Source of the DNA: Microbacter sp. GSS18
GTDB taxonomy: Bacteria > Actinomycetota > Actinomycetes > Actinomycetales > Microbacteriaceae
Length of the DNA: 64,000 nt
Assembly (NCBI GenBank): GCA_029319145.1
Contig: CP119753.1
Coordinates: 2,294,001-2,358,000 of the forward strand
Direction of reading: 5' to 3'
The position numbers were made by a program, and so were the translations under genes. How positions within the stretch are numbered: position 1 is the first letter of the stretch; every line of letters starts with the position of its first letter. Below the pieces are notes generated by a model. It saw nothing but the letters and a program-made list of their open reading frames with translations. It was not told the DNA's origin and searched no databases. Shown in pieces: positions 9,333-19,100 of this stretch.

Positions 9333-9839
9333 TCACCCGAGAATCGTGGCGATGCCCGCGACGGCCGCGGCGATGACGCCCGCGACGACCGCGACGGCGA
9401 TCAGCACCCGCGAGAACGCCCGGCGCCGGCGCGCGCGGGCGATGCCGTCCCCGGGAACGGCGCCGCCCGACGGCGGCGCGGGCACCGGATCGCGCGGCAC
9501 CCGCACCGCGCCGTCGGCGCGCGGCCGCTGCGGCGACCGGAGGGCGTCGGCATCCGGCTCCACCGCACGGCGGTCGCCCGGCGTCCGGGCCGGCGCCGCC
9601 GCCGGACGGGAGCGCCGGGGGCGCCGCTCCGTCTCGTCGACGTCCTCGTGCGCGGAGACCGCGGTCGGGCCGAGCGCGCCCGCCGACGATCCCGTCGCAG
9701 CGTCGCGCGGTCGCGACGAGACGACCGTGGTGTCCGGGTCGTCGGCGCGCGGCCGCGGCGACCGGACGGTGTCGTCGCGGTCGCCCTCCTCGCGGTCGCC
9801 ACGGTCCGGGGCGTCCGCGCCGTGGTCAGTCGGCGTCAC
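9333..9839 (-). CDS. Small tail-anchored membrane protein of unknown function
   Basis: A 168-residue protein that I do not recognise. The first ~135 residues are low-complexity and rich in Arg, Asp, Pro and Ala, with no predicted fold. The last ~25 residues (RVLIAVAVVAGVIAAAVAG and a short end) form a single membrane segment preceded by the basic run RARRRRAFSR, so the body should face the cytoplasm. The start is a GTG overlapping the end of the FHA gene by 14 bases, making it the last gene of the kinase-MoxR-FHA operon. Thr/Ser-rich patches such as DDTVRSPRP and DDPDTTVVSS could be kinase or FHA targets; that is speculation from context. Confidence 0.72.
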   Translation of the reverse strand: MTPTDHGADAPDRGDREEGDRDDTVRSPRPRADDPDTTVVSSRPRDAATGSSAGALGPTAVSAHEDVDETERRPRRSRPAAAPARTPGDRRAVEPDADALRSPQRPRADGAVRVPRDPVPAPPSGGAVPGDGIARARRRRAFSRVLIAVAVVAGVIAAAVAGIATILG

Positions 9840-11271
9840 GACCGCTCTCGTCGGAGACCAGCGACACCTCGGCGTCGCCGACCAGGAAGCGCGCCGGGAG
9901 CGGATGCAGGCTCCCCGGCTCGATCTCGGTCTCGCCGCCGTCGCTGCCGATGAGCACCGTGCCGTTCGTCGAGCCGAGGTCCACGATGTGCCACAGCGCG
10001 CCGTCGCGCTGCAGTCGCGCGTGCGTCTTCGAGATCGTCCCGTCCGGGATCGGCACGAGCTGGGCTCCCGGGAACGCCGACGAGGGTGTCGGGCGGCGCC
10101 CGATGATGACGACGTCGGCCGTCAGCGGGATCGACTCCCCCGACGGGACCGTGAGCGACCAGCGCACGCGGCGCCGGCGGGCGATCTCGGTGCGCTCGAA
10201 CTCGTCGTCGGGGATCTCGGGGCGCACGTGCTGCGCCGATACCGACGAGCGCGCGGACCGCGGACCGTCCGCCACCGGCGCGGCGGCGATGGCCGACACC
10301 TCGTCGGACTCCTCAGGGAACGGCTCGGCCACGATGCGCGAGGGCGCGGTGGCGGGAGCCGCGTCCGACGGAGCCCAGGGCTCCGCGGTCTCGCGAGCCG
10401 CCATCGGCGGCACGTGGGTGACCGCCGCGGTGCGCGCCGGGGCCGGGGCGGGCTCGTCCGAGCGCCCAGGGACGGCGGCGATCGGCGCGGGGGCGTCGCT
10501 CACGCCGCCCGTCATCTCGCCGGCGGTGTCGACATCGGTGTCCAGGTCCGTCCACGGCTCCGCGCGACGCGCCGACGCCGGCGTCGCCGCGAGCGGCTCG
10601 GCCGCCGCGGCGGCGACCGGAGCCGGGTCGGCGTCGGGCACGGGCTCGTCCGCGGCGTCCCCTGCGGCCACCGCTGCGGCGGCCACGGCCGGAGCAGGAG
10701 CAGGAGTGGGAGCAGGAGCAGGAGCAGGAGCCGCCGGCGCCGGAGCGGCCGCGGCGACCGGAGCCGGCGGCGCCGCCGGGACGACGGGAGGAGCAGCGGG
10801 GGCGGCGGCGGGCCGGGCGGCGGGAGCGCGCGGCGCGGGCGGCGGAGGCACCGCGGTGGAGCGGGCGCGGGCCGGGCCGCGCGCCGGCCCCGCGGCGGCG
10901 CCCAGCCAGCGGGCCGAGCCGAAGCCGACCACACTCGCCCACACGGGGAGCACGAGGGCGGCGAGCACCGTCATGCCCGCGCCGAAGCCGAACGAGCGGC
11001 CCACGCGGTGGCACGCCACGACGATGACCACCCACAGGGCCACGGACCCGATGCCGGGGACGAAGGCCAGCAGCACGAGCCAGCCCGAGAGCCCGCCGAG
11101 CTCGAGGAGCACGAAGATGTTGAGAAACGGCACCCACGCCTTCCACCGCTCGCGGCCGCTCTTGCCGAACACGGCTGCCAGGGCGAGGGCCGTCCAGACG
11201 TACAGCGCTGCGCCCAGGAGCAGCGAGATCGCGATGGCGGCGATGACCGGGGTCGGGTCTTGCGTGGTCAT
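9826..11271 (-). CDS. DUF5684-like membrane protein with C-terminal FHA domain
   Basis: A 481-residue protein. The N-terminal third has about four membrane segments of DUF5684 type (KAWVPFLNIFVLLELGGLSGW is characteristic). Residues about 135-290 form a long Ala/Pro-rich linker. The C-terminal FHA domain has the phosphothreonine-binding signature IIGRRP, then SKTHARLQRDG and LGSTNGTVL. FHA domains bind phosphothreonine, so this is the natural reader of the operon's Ser/Thr kinase. The ATG start overlaps the stop of the transglutaminase-fold gene (ATGA). Cytoplasmic placement of the FHA domain would require an even number of membrane passes, which I cannot fix by eye. Confidence 0.85.
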   Translation of the reverse strand: MTTQDPTPVIAAIAISLLLGAALYVWTALALAAVFGKSGRERWKAWVPFLNIFVLLELGGLSGWLVLLAFVPGIGSVALWVVIVVACHRVGRSFGFGAGMTVLAALVLPVWASVVGFGSARWLGAAAGPARGPARARSTAVPPPPAPRAPAARPAAAPAAPPVVPAAPPAPVAAAAPAPAAPAPAPAPTPAPAPAVAAAAVAAGDAADEPVPDADPAPVAAAAAEPLAATPASARRAEPWTDLDTDVDTAGEMTGGVSDAPAPIAAVPGRSDEPAPAPARTAAVTHVPPMAARETAEPWAPSDAAPATAPSRIVAEPFPEESDEVSAIAAAPVADGPRSARSSVSAQHVRPEIPDDEFERTEIARRRRVRWSLTVPSGESIPLTADVVIIGRRPTPSSAFPGAQLVPIPDGTISKTHARLQRDGALWHIVDLGSTNGTVLIGSDGGETEIEPGSLHPLPARFLVGDAEVSLVSDESGRDAD

Positions 11272-13766
11272 GGTGCGTTGCGTGCGGCCGCGGCGGGCGC
11301 GCGCTTCCCCCTCTCGGAGTGGATCCGGTCGGCGCGGGCGGGCGCCAGCGGACGGACGAACGACTTCAACGATACGGTCATGGCGACCCGGCGCCAGAAC
11401 GTCAGACCACGACGGATGGCGCCCCGCTCGACATCCACGCGGCGCCAGTAGTCGTCGGCGAGGTCCTCGCCGACCTCCTCGCCGCCGAACACGGCACGGT
11501 CGGCGGTCGTCGCCAGCCGTGCGCCGTCCGCGGTGCCGAGTGCGTCGGCCAGCTCGGTCCGCGTCAGGCGGCGGGGAGCCGGGAGCCCGGCGTCCACGGC
11601 GGCGTCGACGTATTCGTCCCAGCCGCCGACGATGCGGCCCTCCGCGGTCCCGGCGCGCCGCCGGCCACGGCGCCGGACGGCCTTGGCCGCGACGATGACG
11701 AGGAAGGGCGCGAAGGCGACGAAGATGAGCAGCATCCCGATGCCGGCGATCCGCGCGAGGCGCCACAGCCATGTCAGATCGATCGCGTCGGCGGCGCCGG
11801 CGCGTTCGCGCACGCCGGTGTCCTCCTGCAGCGAATCGGGGGGCACGACCTCCTCGACCGCCTCGGGGCGCACATCGGTGACGTTCTCGGGATCGCGCGC
11901 CTCGGTCACCACCAGGCTCGGCGAGCGCGTGTGCTGGGGCGTGACGTCGACGGGCACCCAGGCGCCGTCGGCGGACTGCACCTCGATCCACGCGGCCAGG
12001 TCCTGCGCGCGGCAGACGCCCTCGTCGCACACCGGAAGCCCGGCGTCGTCCGACGACAGCCGCGCCCCCACGACGACGCGGCTGGGGAACCCGAGTTCGC
12101 GCGCGATGAGCGCGGCGGCGACGGCGAACTGCTCGTCGTCGCCGATCGCGGCGACGTAGACGCCCGATGCCTCGGCCCGAGGGTCGTCCTCCCGCTCGAG
12201 CAGACGCGCGAACATCGCCTGGATGCGTGCCAGCGAGTGCCCCGATGCACTGGGCTGGAAGCTGTAGTCCTCGAGGGAGCTCATCCACACGGACCCCGCG
12301 TCCTCGTCGAGGCCGTGGCTGAGGTATCCGCGCTCGCGCAGCAGGGCGACGAGCCCGGCCAGCGCCGCCCCGTCGGATCCCGACGCGTGACGCTCGACCC
12401 ACACGGTCAGGGCCTCGGGTGCGGCGACCGACGACGGCGCGCCGCCGGGAGCCGTGATCGACGACGGCGAGCGGGGCGCCGGCTCCACGGCGTCGACCCG
12501 CACGACGTCGCCCGCGGCCAGCCCGCCGTCGGCGGTCTGCACGCCGGCCCAGGCGGTGCGGTTGTAGTAGAAGCTGTCGGCGAGCGCGCCCTGACGCGGA
12601 CCGCCGAAGTCGACCGAGCGCACGCGCCCGACCGTCGGCATCCAGATCCCCTCGAGCGCGCCGATGGTGATCTCGGCCGCCAGCGCTTCGCCGTCGCCGG
12701 CCTCGAGGACGGCGGGGACCCGCACGAAGCGCGCGTCGTCGAGCGCGCCGTCGTCGCCGGAGCGGAAGACCTCGCCGTCGTACGTGTCGAGCGTCGCCAG
12801 GCGGATCCGCTCGGGAAGCGGGCCGTCGGCGGTGACCGTGAACAGGACCTCGTCGGCGCGGTCGTCGGCGAACTGCGCTCGATACCGCGTGAGCGGACTG
12901 ACCGCCGCCGACAGGGCGATGTCGGGGCCCGCCGCCGCCCGCAGGACGTCGCGTTCGGTGCCTTCGGCGGCGAACGGCACCACGACGACCGCGACCGCGA
13001 GCGCGACGGCGACCATGCCGCCCGCGAGCAGTCCGCGGCGGCGGTCCGCCGCCGTCCGCCGCCGCGCGAGGGTGACGCCGCTGGTCTCGGCGCCGAACGC
13101 GAGCGCCCGCATCCGCTCGTCGGTGCCGCGCCACACCAGCCACGCCAGGCACGCCAGGAAGGTCAGCGCGCCCAGCGTCGTCTCCACCGGAGCGGGAATC
13201 GCGACGGGCCCCGCCTCGAGCGGGTCGCTGACGACGGGAGCGCCGAACAGCAGGCCGAACGAGGTCATCGCCGCGGCCACGGGGATGGCGGCGTAGGCGA
13301 GACGGTCCCGCCGCCACGCCAGCAGGAGCAGGGCGCACGTCCCGGCCAGGAAGACAGCGAGGGCGGGGACGAGCAGATTCCGGTAGGTCCCGACGGGCAG
13401 GTCTACGGTGACGAGGTCCTTCCAGCCGACCACGACGCCCGTGACCAGCTCGCCCACCCCCTGCCCGAGCGCCCCCGCGTCCGACAGCCGCGCCGGGATC
13501 GCCAGCGGGATGCCCAGCACCAGGAAGGCGACCGCGACCACCCAGATCGTGGTCGTGGCCCGCCACGCGAGCCGGCCGGCCACCGTGGCGATGACGCCGC
13601 CGGCGATCACGGCGCCGCCCGCCGTGACGAAGAGCCACGGCGTGCGGTAGACCGGCCAGGCGGCGACGAAGGCGATCACGACGATCGCCGCGGCGAACAC
13701 CGAGCCGGCGACGACGCGGGGCTGCGGCCGCCGCGCCCGCGTCGTGTCATCCGACCTCGTGCTCAC
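11268..13766 (-). CDS. TgpA-like membrane protein with degenerate transglutaminase domain
   Basis: An 832-residue protein with TgpA architecture: several N-terminal membrane segments (about 18-265), an extracytoplasmic region with a transglutaminase-like core (about 530-615), another membrane segment near 672-695 and a cytoplasmic tail. In active members the core has a catalytic Cys in a GYCxxFA motif and a His in HAWVEV. Here the equivalents are Asp544 (GDDEQFAVAAALIARELGF) and Ala591 (AAWIEV), while Asp607 (VPVDVTP) is kept. Two nearby cysteines (580, 585) are not in the catalytic position. It is therefore probably a non-catalytic binding or scaffold protein. The start is a GTG overlapping the DUF58 stop (GTGA). 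DUF58 and MoxR partners upstream are the normal neighbours of TgpA proteins. Confidence 0.87.
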   Translation of the reverse strand: MSTRSDDTTRARRPQPRVVAGSVFAAAIVVIAFVAAWPVYRTPWLFVTAGGAVIAGGVIATVAGRLAWRATTTIWVVAVAFLVLGIPLAIPARLSDAGALGQGVGELVTGVVVGWKDLVTVDLPVGTYRNLLVPALAVFLAGTCALLLLAWRRDRLAYAAIPVAAAMTSFGLLFGAPVVSDPLEAGPVAIPAPVETTLGALTFLACLAWLVWRGTDERMRALAFGAETSGVTLARRRTAADRRRGLLAGGMVAVALAVAVVVVPFAAEGTERDVLRAAAGPDIALSAAVSPLTRYRAQFADDRADEVLFTVTADGPLPERIRLATLDTYDGEVFRSGDDGALDDARFVRVPAVLEAGDGEALAAEITIGALEGIWMPTVGRVRSVDFGGPRQGALADSFYYNRTAWAGVQTADGGLAAGDVVRVDAVEPAPRSPSSITAPGGAPSSVAAPEALTVWVERHASGSDGAALAGLVALLRERGYLSHGLDEDAGSVWMSSLEDYSFQPSASGHSLARIQAMFARLLEREDDPRAEASGVYVAAIGDDEQFAVAAALIARELGFPSRVVVGARLSSDDAGLPVCDEGVCRAQDLAAWIEVQSADGAWVPVDVTPQHTRSPSLVVTEARDPENVTDVRPEAVEEVVPPDSLQEDTGVRERAGAADAIDLTWLWRLARIAGIGMLLIFVAFAPFLVIVAAKAVRRRGRRRAGTAEGRIVGGWDEYVDAAVDAGLPAPRRLTRTELADALGTADGARLATTADRAVFGGEEVGEDLADDYWRRVDVERGAIRRGLTFWRRVAMTVSLKSFVRPLAPARADRIHSERGKRAPAAAARNAP

Positions 13767-15136
13767 GACGCCGCTCCCCGATGGAGGAGCCCGGTGAGGT
13801 CGTCGAGGGTGCCGACCGTGAGCACGGTCAGGCCCGACAGCACCTGCATCCGCGGGTGCGCCCGCTCGTCGCACACGACCGCGATCACGACGGTGTCGAC
13901 CGGGAAGGTCAGCGCGGCCTGCTGCAGGCGGGCGAGCGAGACGGTGGACCCCACGACCAGCAGCGCGACCGACGTTCCGGCGCCGCTCTCCCCCACGAGC
14001 CGGCAGACGTCGGCGATGGGGGCGGCGTCCTCGATTCGGGTCACGCCGCTGAAGCCGTCGAGCATGGCCCGCGGCGACGACGCCGGAAGGCGGCGGATCG
14101 ATCGCAGCCGGGTGCGCACGACGCGCGGCACCTCGGCGCCGACGACGATCTCGACATCGCGCGCGTCCTGGATCGCCCGCAGGCCGAGCGACGCCGCGCA
14201 CGAGACCGCGAGCTCGAACTCGTCGTCGTCGAGGCTCTCGCCGGCTCCCAGCCCCAGCACGACCGCCATGCGCGACCGGCGGGACTCCTCGTACTGGCGC
14301 ACCATGAGCCGGCCCGTCTTCGCCGTCGACTTCCAGTGCACCTGCCGCTGCGCGTCGCCGGGCGCGTACTCGCGGATGGCGTGGAAGGACATGTCGGCGT
14401 CGACGAGGCGCCTGGTCGCGGTGCCCTCGAGGTCGCGGATCAGGCCCGCCCCGGTCGAGGGCAGCGCGACCGTGCGCGGGTGGACGTAGAGCTCGTGCAC
14501 GTCGGCGAAGGCGTGCTCGCGGCGCAGGAGCCCGACGGGGTCGCTGCGGACGGTCGTGGCGGGACCGACCGTCACGATGCCGCGGCGCAGTCCCGGGATC
14601 TCGATCTCCTGCGCGTCGGACTGGCCCGGGCGCAGGAGCGGCACGCCGAACTCGACCAGTCCCTCGCCGACGGGGATGTCGAGCCGCCCGGGGAGCACCG
14701 GCCTCCGGTGGACGTTGCGCACCTCGATCGCGCCGGTGATGCGCTGACCCGCCGTGATGTGCTCGCGCGAGAGCATGAGGTCGACGTCGTAGGAGCGCAC
14801 GCCGAACAGGAACGGGATGCTGGCCGCCAGCAGCAGCAGCGACGCCACGCCCGCGATCATCCACTCGACCCACCCGAAGGCGATGCCCAGCCCCAGCCCC
14901 GCGGTGGCCGCGAGGACGACCAGGGCCCCCGCCGGCCGGACCGTGCGCGCCGTCCAGTCCGCCCCGTCCCGTGCGGCGGCGACCAGCGCGCGTCGCGCGC
15001 GGGTCCACCACACCACGACGCGCACCAGGGAGCGGCCGCCCGAGCCGCCCGCGACGGACGTGGCGGTCTCCTCGCCGCGGCCGCCGCTCCCGGTGGCGAC
15101 GGTCGTGCGGGTCAGACGCGGATCGCCGAGGCTCAT
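13763..15136 (-). CDS. DUF58 domain protein
   Basis: A 457-residue protein with two adjacent membrane segments (about 70-110), followed by an extracytoplasmic beta domain (VDLMLSREHITAGQ and IEVRNVHRRPVLPG) and the DUF58 core REYAPGDAQRQVHWKSTAKT then RLMVRQYEE. The C-terminal part resembles a von Willebrand A-type fold. DUF58 proteins are partners of MoxR ATPases in envelope-linked complexes; biochemical activity is unknown. The ATG overlaps the MoxR stop and the stop overlaps the transglutaminase-fold start, each by four bases, so near-equal synthesis is likely. The start was chosen from the overlap; a longer open frame upstream has no homology. Confidence 0.88.
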   Translation of the reverse strand: MSLGDPRLTRTTVATGSGGRGEETATSVAGGSGGRSLVRVVVWWTRARRALVAAARDGADWTARTVRPAGALVVLAATAGLGLGIAFGWVEWMIAGVASLLLLAASIPFLFGVRSYDVDLMLSREHITAGQRITGAIEVRNVHRRPVLPGRLDIPVGEGLVEFGVPLLRPGQSDAQEIEIPGLRRGIVTVGPATTVRSDPVGLLRREHAFADVHELYVHPRTVALPSTGAGLIRDLEGTATRRLVDADMSFHAIREYAPGDAQRQVHWKSTAKTGRLMVRQYEESRRSRMAVVLGLGAGESLDDDEFELAVSCAASLGLRAIQDARDVEIVVGAEVPRVVRTRLRSIRRLPASSPRAMLDGFSGVTRIEDAAPIADVCRLVGESGAGTSVALLVVGSTVSLARLQQAALTFPVDTVVIAVVCDERAHPRMQVLSGLTVLTVGTLDDLTGLLHRGAAS

Positions 15137-16098
15137 ACGGCCTCGCGGCTGCTGGGCGGATCGACGTCGAGCAGCACCTGGCCCACGACCGACTCGGGGG
15201 TGACGCCGTCGAACTCGGCCTCCGGCAGCAGGATCAGCCGGTGCGACAGCACCGCGACGGCGAGCGCCTTGACGTCGTCCGGGGTCCCGTAGGTGCGTCC
15301 CCGCGACACCGCGCGGGTGCGCACGGCGCGCGTGAGTGCGAGCGCACCGCGGATGCTCACGCCCAGCCGGACCTCGTCGGCCGAGCGGGTGGCGTCCACG
15401 ATCCGGGCGATGTAGTCCAGCACGAGCGCGTCGACGTACGCCTGCGACGCCAGGTCGGCCATCCCCACCATCGCCTGCGGCGTGATGATCGGCGCGAGGT
15501 CGGCGACGGGCACGGCAGCCCCGTCGAGGATGCGGACGGTGGCGGCGTGGTCGGGGTACCCCAGCGACGTGCGCATCATGAAGCGGTCCAGCTGCGCCTC
15601 GGGAAGCTGGTAGGTGCCCGCCTGCTCGACCGGGTTCTGCGTCGCGAGCACCAGGAAGGGCACGCCCACCTGACGGGTGACGCCGTCGACCGTGACCCTC
15701 CCCTCCTCCATGACCTCCAGCAGCGCCGACTGGGTCTTGGGGCTGGCGCGGTTGATCTCGTCGGCGAGCACGACGTTGGCGAAGATCGGCCCGGCGTGGA
15801 ACTCGAACACGCCCTCCTTCTGGTCGTACACGGTGACGCCGGTGATGTCGCCGGGCAGCAGGTCCGGCGTGAACTGGATGCGGGTGTTCGTGCCCTGCAC
15901 CGACTGCGCCATCGCCCGCGCGAGCGACGTCTTGCCGGTCCCGGGCACGTCCTCCACCAGCACGTGACCCTCGCTCAGCATGGCGGTGAGCACCAGCTCG
16001 ACGACGTGGCGCTTGCCGAGCACGGCGCGCTCGACGTTGTCGGCGATCTGGTCGAAGGTCTGGGCGAACCACGTCGCCTGCTCCTGGGTGATGGTCAT
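15133..16098 (-). CDS. MoxR-family AAA+ ATPase
   Basis: A 321-residue AAA+ ATPase of the MoxR class, thought to act as a chaperone for DUF58/VWA partner complexes. The Walker A motif is VPGTGKTSLA (about 51-60), Walker B is VVLADEINRA (about 110-120), and sensor 1 is LATQNPVEQAGTY with the LPEAQLDRF arginine-finger region; the C-terminal lid follows. I chose the ATG at 16098 (MTITQEQATW), preceded by GGAAGG, over an ATG 27 codons upstream that lies in Pro-rich non-homologous sequence. It is separated from the giant Ig-like gene by 16 bases and overlaps the DUF58 gene. All catalytic motifs look intact. Confidence 0.94.
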   Translation of the reverse strand: MTITQEQATWFAQTFDQIADNVERAVLGKRHVVELVLTAMLSEGHVLVEDVPGTGKTSLARAMAQSVQGTNTRIQFTPDLLPGDITGVTVYDQKEGVFEFHAGPIFANVVLADEINRASPKTQSALLEVMEEGRVTVDGVTRQVGVPFLVLATQNPVEQAGTYQLPEAQLDRFMMRTSLGYPDHAATVRILDGAAVPVADLAPIITPQAMVGMADLASQAYVDALVLDYIARIVDATRSADEVRLGVSIRGALALTRAVRTRAVSRGRTYGTPDDVKALAVAVLSHRLILLPEAEFDGVTPESVVGQVLLDVDPPSSREAV

Positions 16099-16114
16099 GT
16101 CGGGGCCTTCCGGA

Positions 16115-19100
16115 TCAGGGCGCGGTGCCGGAGTCGTCTGGGGGGAGGTTGGGGGTGCAGGATGCCGAGAACGTCGCACTCGCCGGGGCCAGGCCCCAGC
16201 CCTGGGCGTCCCAGTTCGCGGTGACGCCGATCCCGTCCACGCTCACGGCACCCACCGGCACGTCCCACGTGCCGGCCGTGTGGGCGAGCACGGCGCCGTC
16301 GGCGTCGCGGTAGACCAGCGCCGCGTTCGAGAACGCGATCGACGCCCCCGCGCCGGACGGCGCGGCCGACGAGCTGCCCTGCAGCTCGAGTGCGCCGCCG
16401 CCGACGCACGCCGACACGGTCCAGCTCGCCTGCACCTGGTAGGGGGCGCTGCCGGCGGCCGGGACGACCGTGGCCCACGGCGTCGCGCGGTCCCACACCC
16501 GGTGCACGTACCGGACGAGGATGCCGGGGTCGCGCCCGAACACGGATGTCGGCGGTGCGCCGCTGAACTCGACGGTGTTGTTGTTGGGCACGCGCTCGTC
16601 CGAGGTCGGCTGGTCTCGGATGATCCACTCGGCGCGGCCCGCGGCGACGTCGGGGGCCGCATCCACGACGAACGTCCACCCGCTCGGGGCCCGGCCCGTC
16701 TGCTGGGCCCGCACCGTGGCCGTCGTCGTGACGCGGCCGTACGAGACGTCGCCGATCCACGACTCCGCGCACATCGTGTATCGGTACTCCTCGCCGTCGG
16801 CGAGGCCCGAGAACGTGGCGGTCGAGCCGTCCGCCGTCGTCGTGCAGGCCGCGCCGTCGGGGACGATCCCGTACCGCAGCGTCGAGCCGTCGCCGCCCGA
16901 TGCCGCGCTCGCGCGCGCCGTGACGGTCGACGTGCCGTCGCCGTTCGACGCCGACGCCAGCGTGAGCTGCGGATCGAGCGGAGCGCCGACGCCGTTGGTC
17001 TGGATCGTCACCGCCGTGCCGGCCTGGGTTCCCTCGAGGCCCGGCGGCAGATCGAACCGCGACACCGGCGTGATGGTCACCGCGGTGCGCTCGTTCGTGC
17101 CGATCCGGTAGGACGGGACCTCGAGGCGGGTCTGTCCGCGCGGCACCGAGAGGGTCAGCGTCTCCCCGGTCTCGCTGGTGACCTCGACCGCACCGGTCTC
17201 GCGGCCGTCGATGCCGGTGATCGTGAGGGCGACCAGACGGCCGTCGCCGGCGGTCACGACGGGCCGCGCGTCCACGCTCTCGGGCGCGGGCGGCGGCTCG
17301 TAGGCCCACGCGACGGTGCTCACGCTCGCGCGCGAGACACCGACGGGGTTCACCGCGACGGCTTCGTACTCGCGCGCCTCGCCGTTGGGCGCGGCGATGT
17401 CGGGACACGACCCGTCGGCGTCGCAGCGGGCGACCACCTCGCCGGACCGGAGGATCGAGAAGCCGGTCAGTGCGGGGTACGCCTGGCGGGCGTCGCCCGG
17501 GTCGACCCGCAGCGTCAGCCGCCCGTCGCCGTACGCGGTCTGCGAGACGCTCGCGGGCGCCTTGGGGTAGCCGAGCAGGTCCAGGGCGATGGTGCCGTCG
17601 CGCTCGGCGTTGGTGCGCCGCTGCTGGGCGTCGCGCAGCGAGAACGACGCCGTGCACGTCGCACCCGGGGCGTCCTCGTCCCACGTGGCGGTCACGGCGG
17701 TGCTCGAGGCGACCTGGAAGCTGACGCCGACGCACGCGCCCGTGGCGCGCACGTCGATGACCTCGAGCGGCGTCCGCGGCAGCGGATTGACCTCGCCCGA
17801 GGCGCCCACGACCGTGATCGTGCAGCTCGACCCCGAGGCCTGCGTGCACTGCTCGGCGACCGTGCCGCCGCGCGGCAGCGTCGAGGGCGCCGCCCCGACC
17901 CGCAGGATGAGGCGCACGGGAGCGACGGCGCTGTGGCTGCGGACCGAGACGATCGCGGCCTCCTCGGCGCCGGGCAGCGACCGGTCGCCCCCGACGACCG
18001 TGACGATGCTGCCCTCCAGCGACACCTCGAACGCGGTGCCCGAGTAGTCCACCGCGTACCGGATGCCCTCCCAGTCGGCGCGCAGCTGCCACGTGGTCAG
18101 GTCGGTCAGGTCGAACGTGTGCACCTCGCCCGGTCCGACCGTGAGCGATCCCGCGCGCAGCTCGGGCTGCGGGTCGAGCGCGAAGACCGTGACGGGCACC
18201 GACAGGTACGTCCACTCGTCCTGCCCGTCGGTGCGCACCGGCACGCGGCAGGCGTCGGCCCACGGCGCCCCCGAGCCTGCGTCGTACCGCACCGTCGTCG
18301 CTCCCGCCCGGCTGCACGCCGCTTCGGGACGAGCACCCGATGCGACGATGTCGGCGCCGACCTCGAGCGTCGCGCCGCGCGGCATCGCGACGAGGTCGGC
18401 CATGTCGAACACCGCGGACCCGAGCTCGTCCACCTCGGGAGCGGCGAACCCGGTGCGCAGCGCCAGCGCGAGGTCGTCGTCCCCGGGGACGCGCACGAAC
18501 GCGTAGGTCGTCACCTCGCCGGAGGCGCCCGTGCCCGTCACGGCGAAGGGGATGATGCGCGAGCTCTCGGGAAGCTCGCCGCCGATGCGCGGCCCGTCCA
18601 CCCACACGCCCTCGGGCGCGCCCCACAGCGACACCGTCAGCTCGGAGACGTCGCCGCTGGACCACGAGACGCGATCGACGAGCACGTCCACGCCCCCGGG
18701 GAAGTCCTCGCGCGTCTCTGCGGTGAGCACCGTGTCGGCGACCATGGGATAGTCCGGCACGCTGTCGCGGACGACCTTGACGACGATGAGCCCCCGGCCG
18801 GTGTTGCCCGATGACGACTCCACGTCGTAGAGGAAGCTCATGACACCGGGCACGGTCCCGGCGGAGATGACGACGGTGTCGTCGCGCGTCGACCGGATCA
18901 GGCTCGCGGTCCGCGTGAACTCGGGGTTCGGCGTGCCGTCGTCCAGGGCCGGGGCGACGTCGGGCCGCACCTGCGTCAGGGTGAGCTCGCCCATCGTCGG
19001 GTCGACGTCGTTGGCGAGCGGGCTGATGCGGATGCGGCTGTCGGCGCCCGCCTGCACCTGGACGTAGTCGGTGTACGTGACCGGGCTCGGGTTCGATTCG

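Noticed and set aside
10560..10860. The Ala/Pro-coding low-complexity stretch in the FHA gene as a DNA repeat array
   Set aside because: The GCAGGAGCAGGAGC-like runs are short and irregular and are explained by the Ala/Pro linker of the protein.
11268..13766. Calling the TgpA-like protein an active transglutaminase or protease
   Set aside because: The Cys and His positions of the triad are Asp and Ala.
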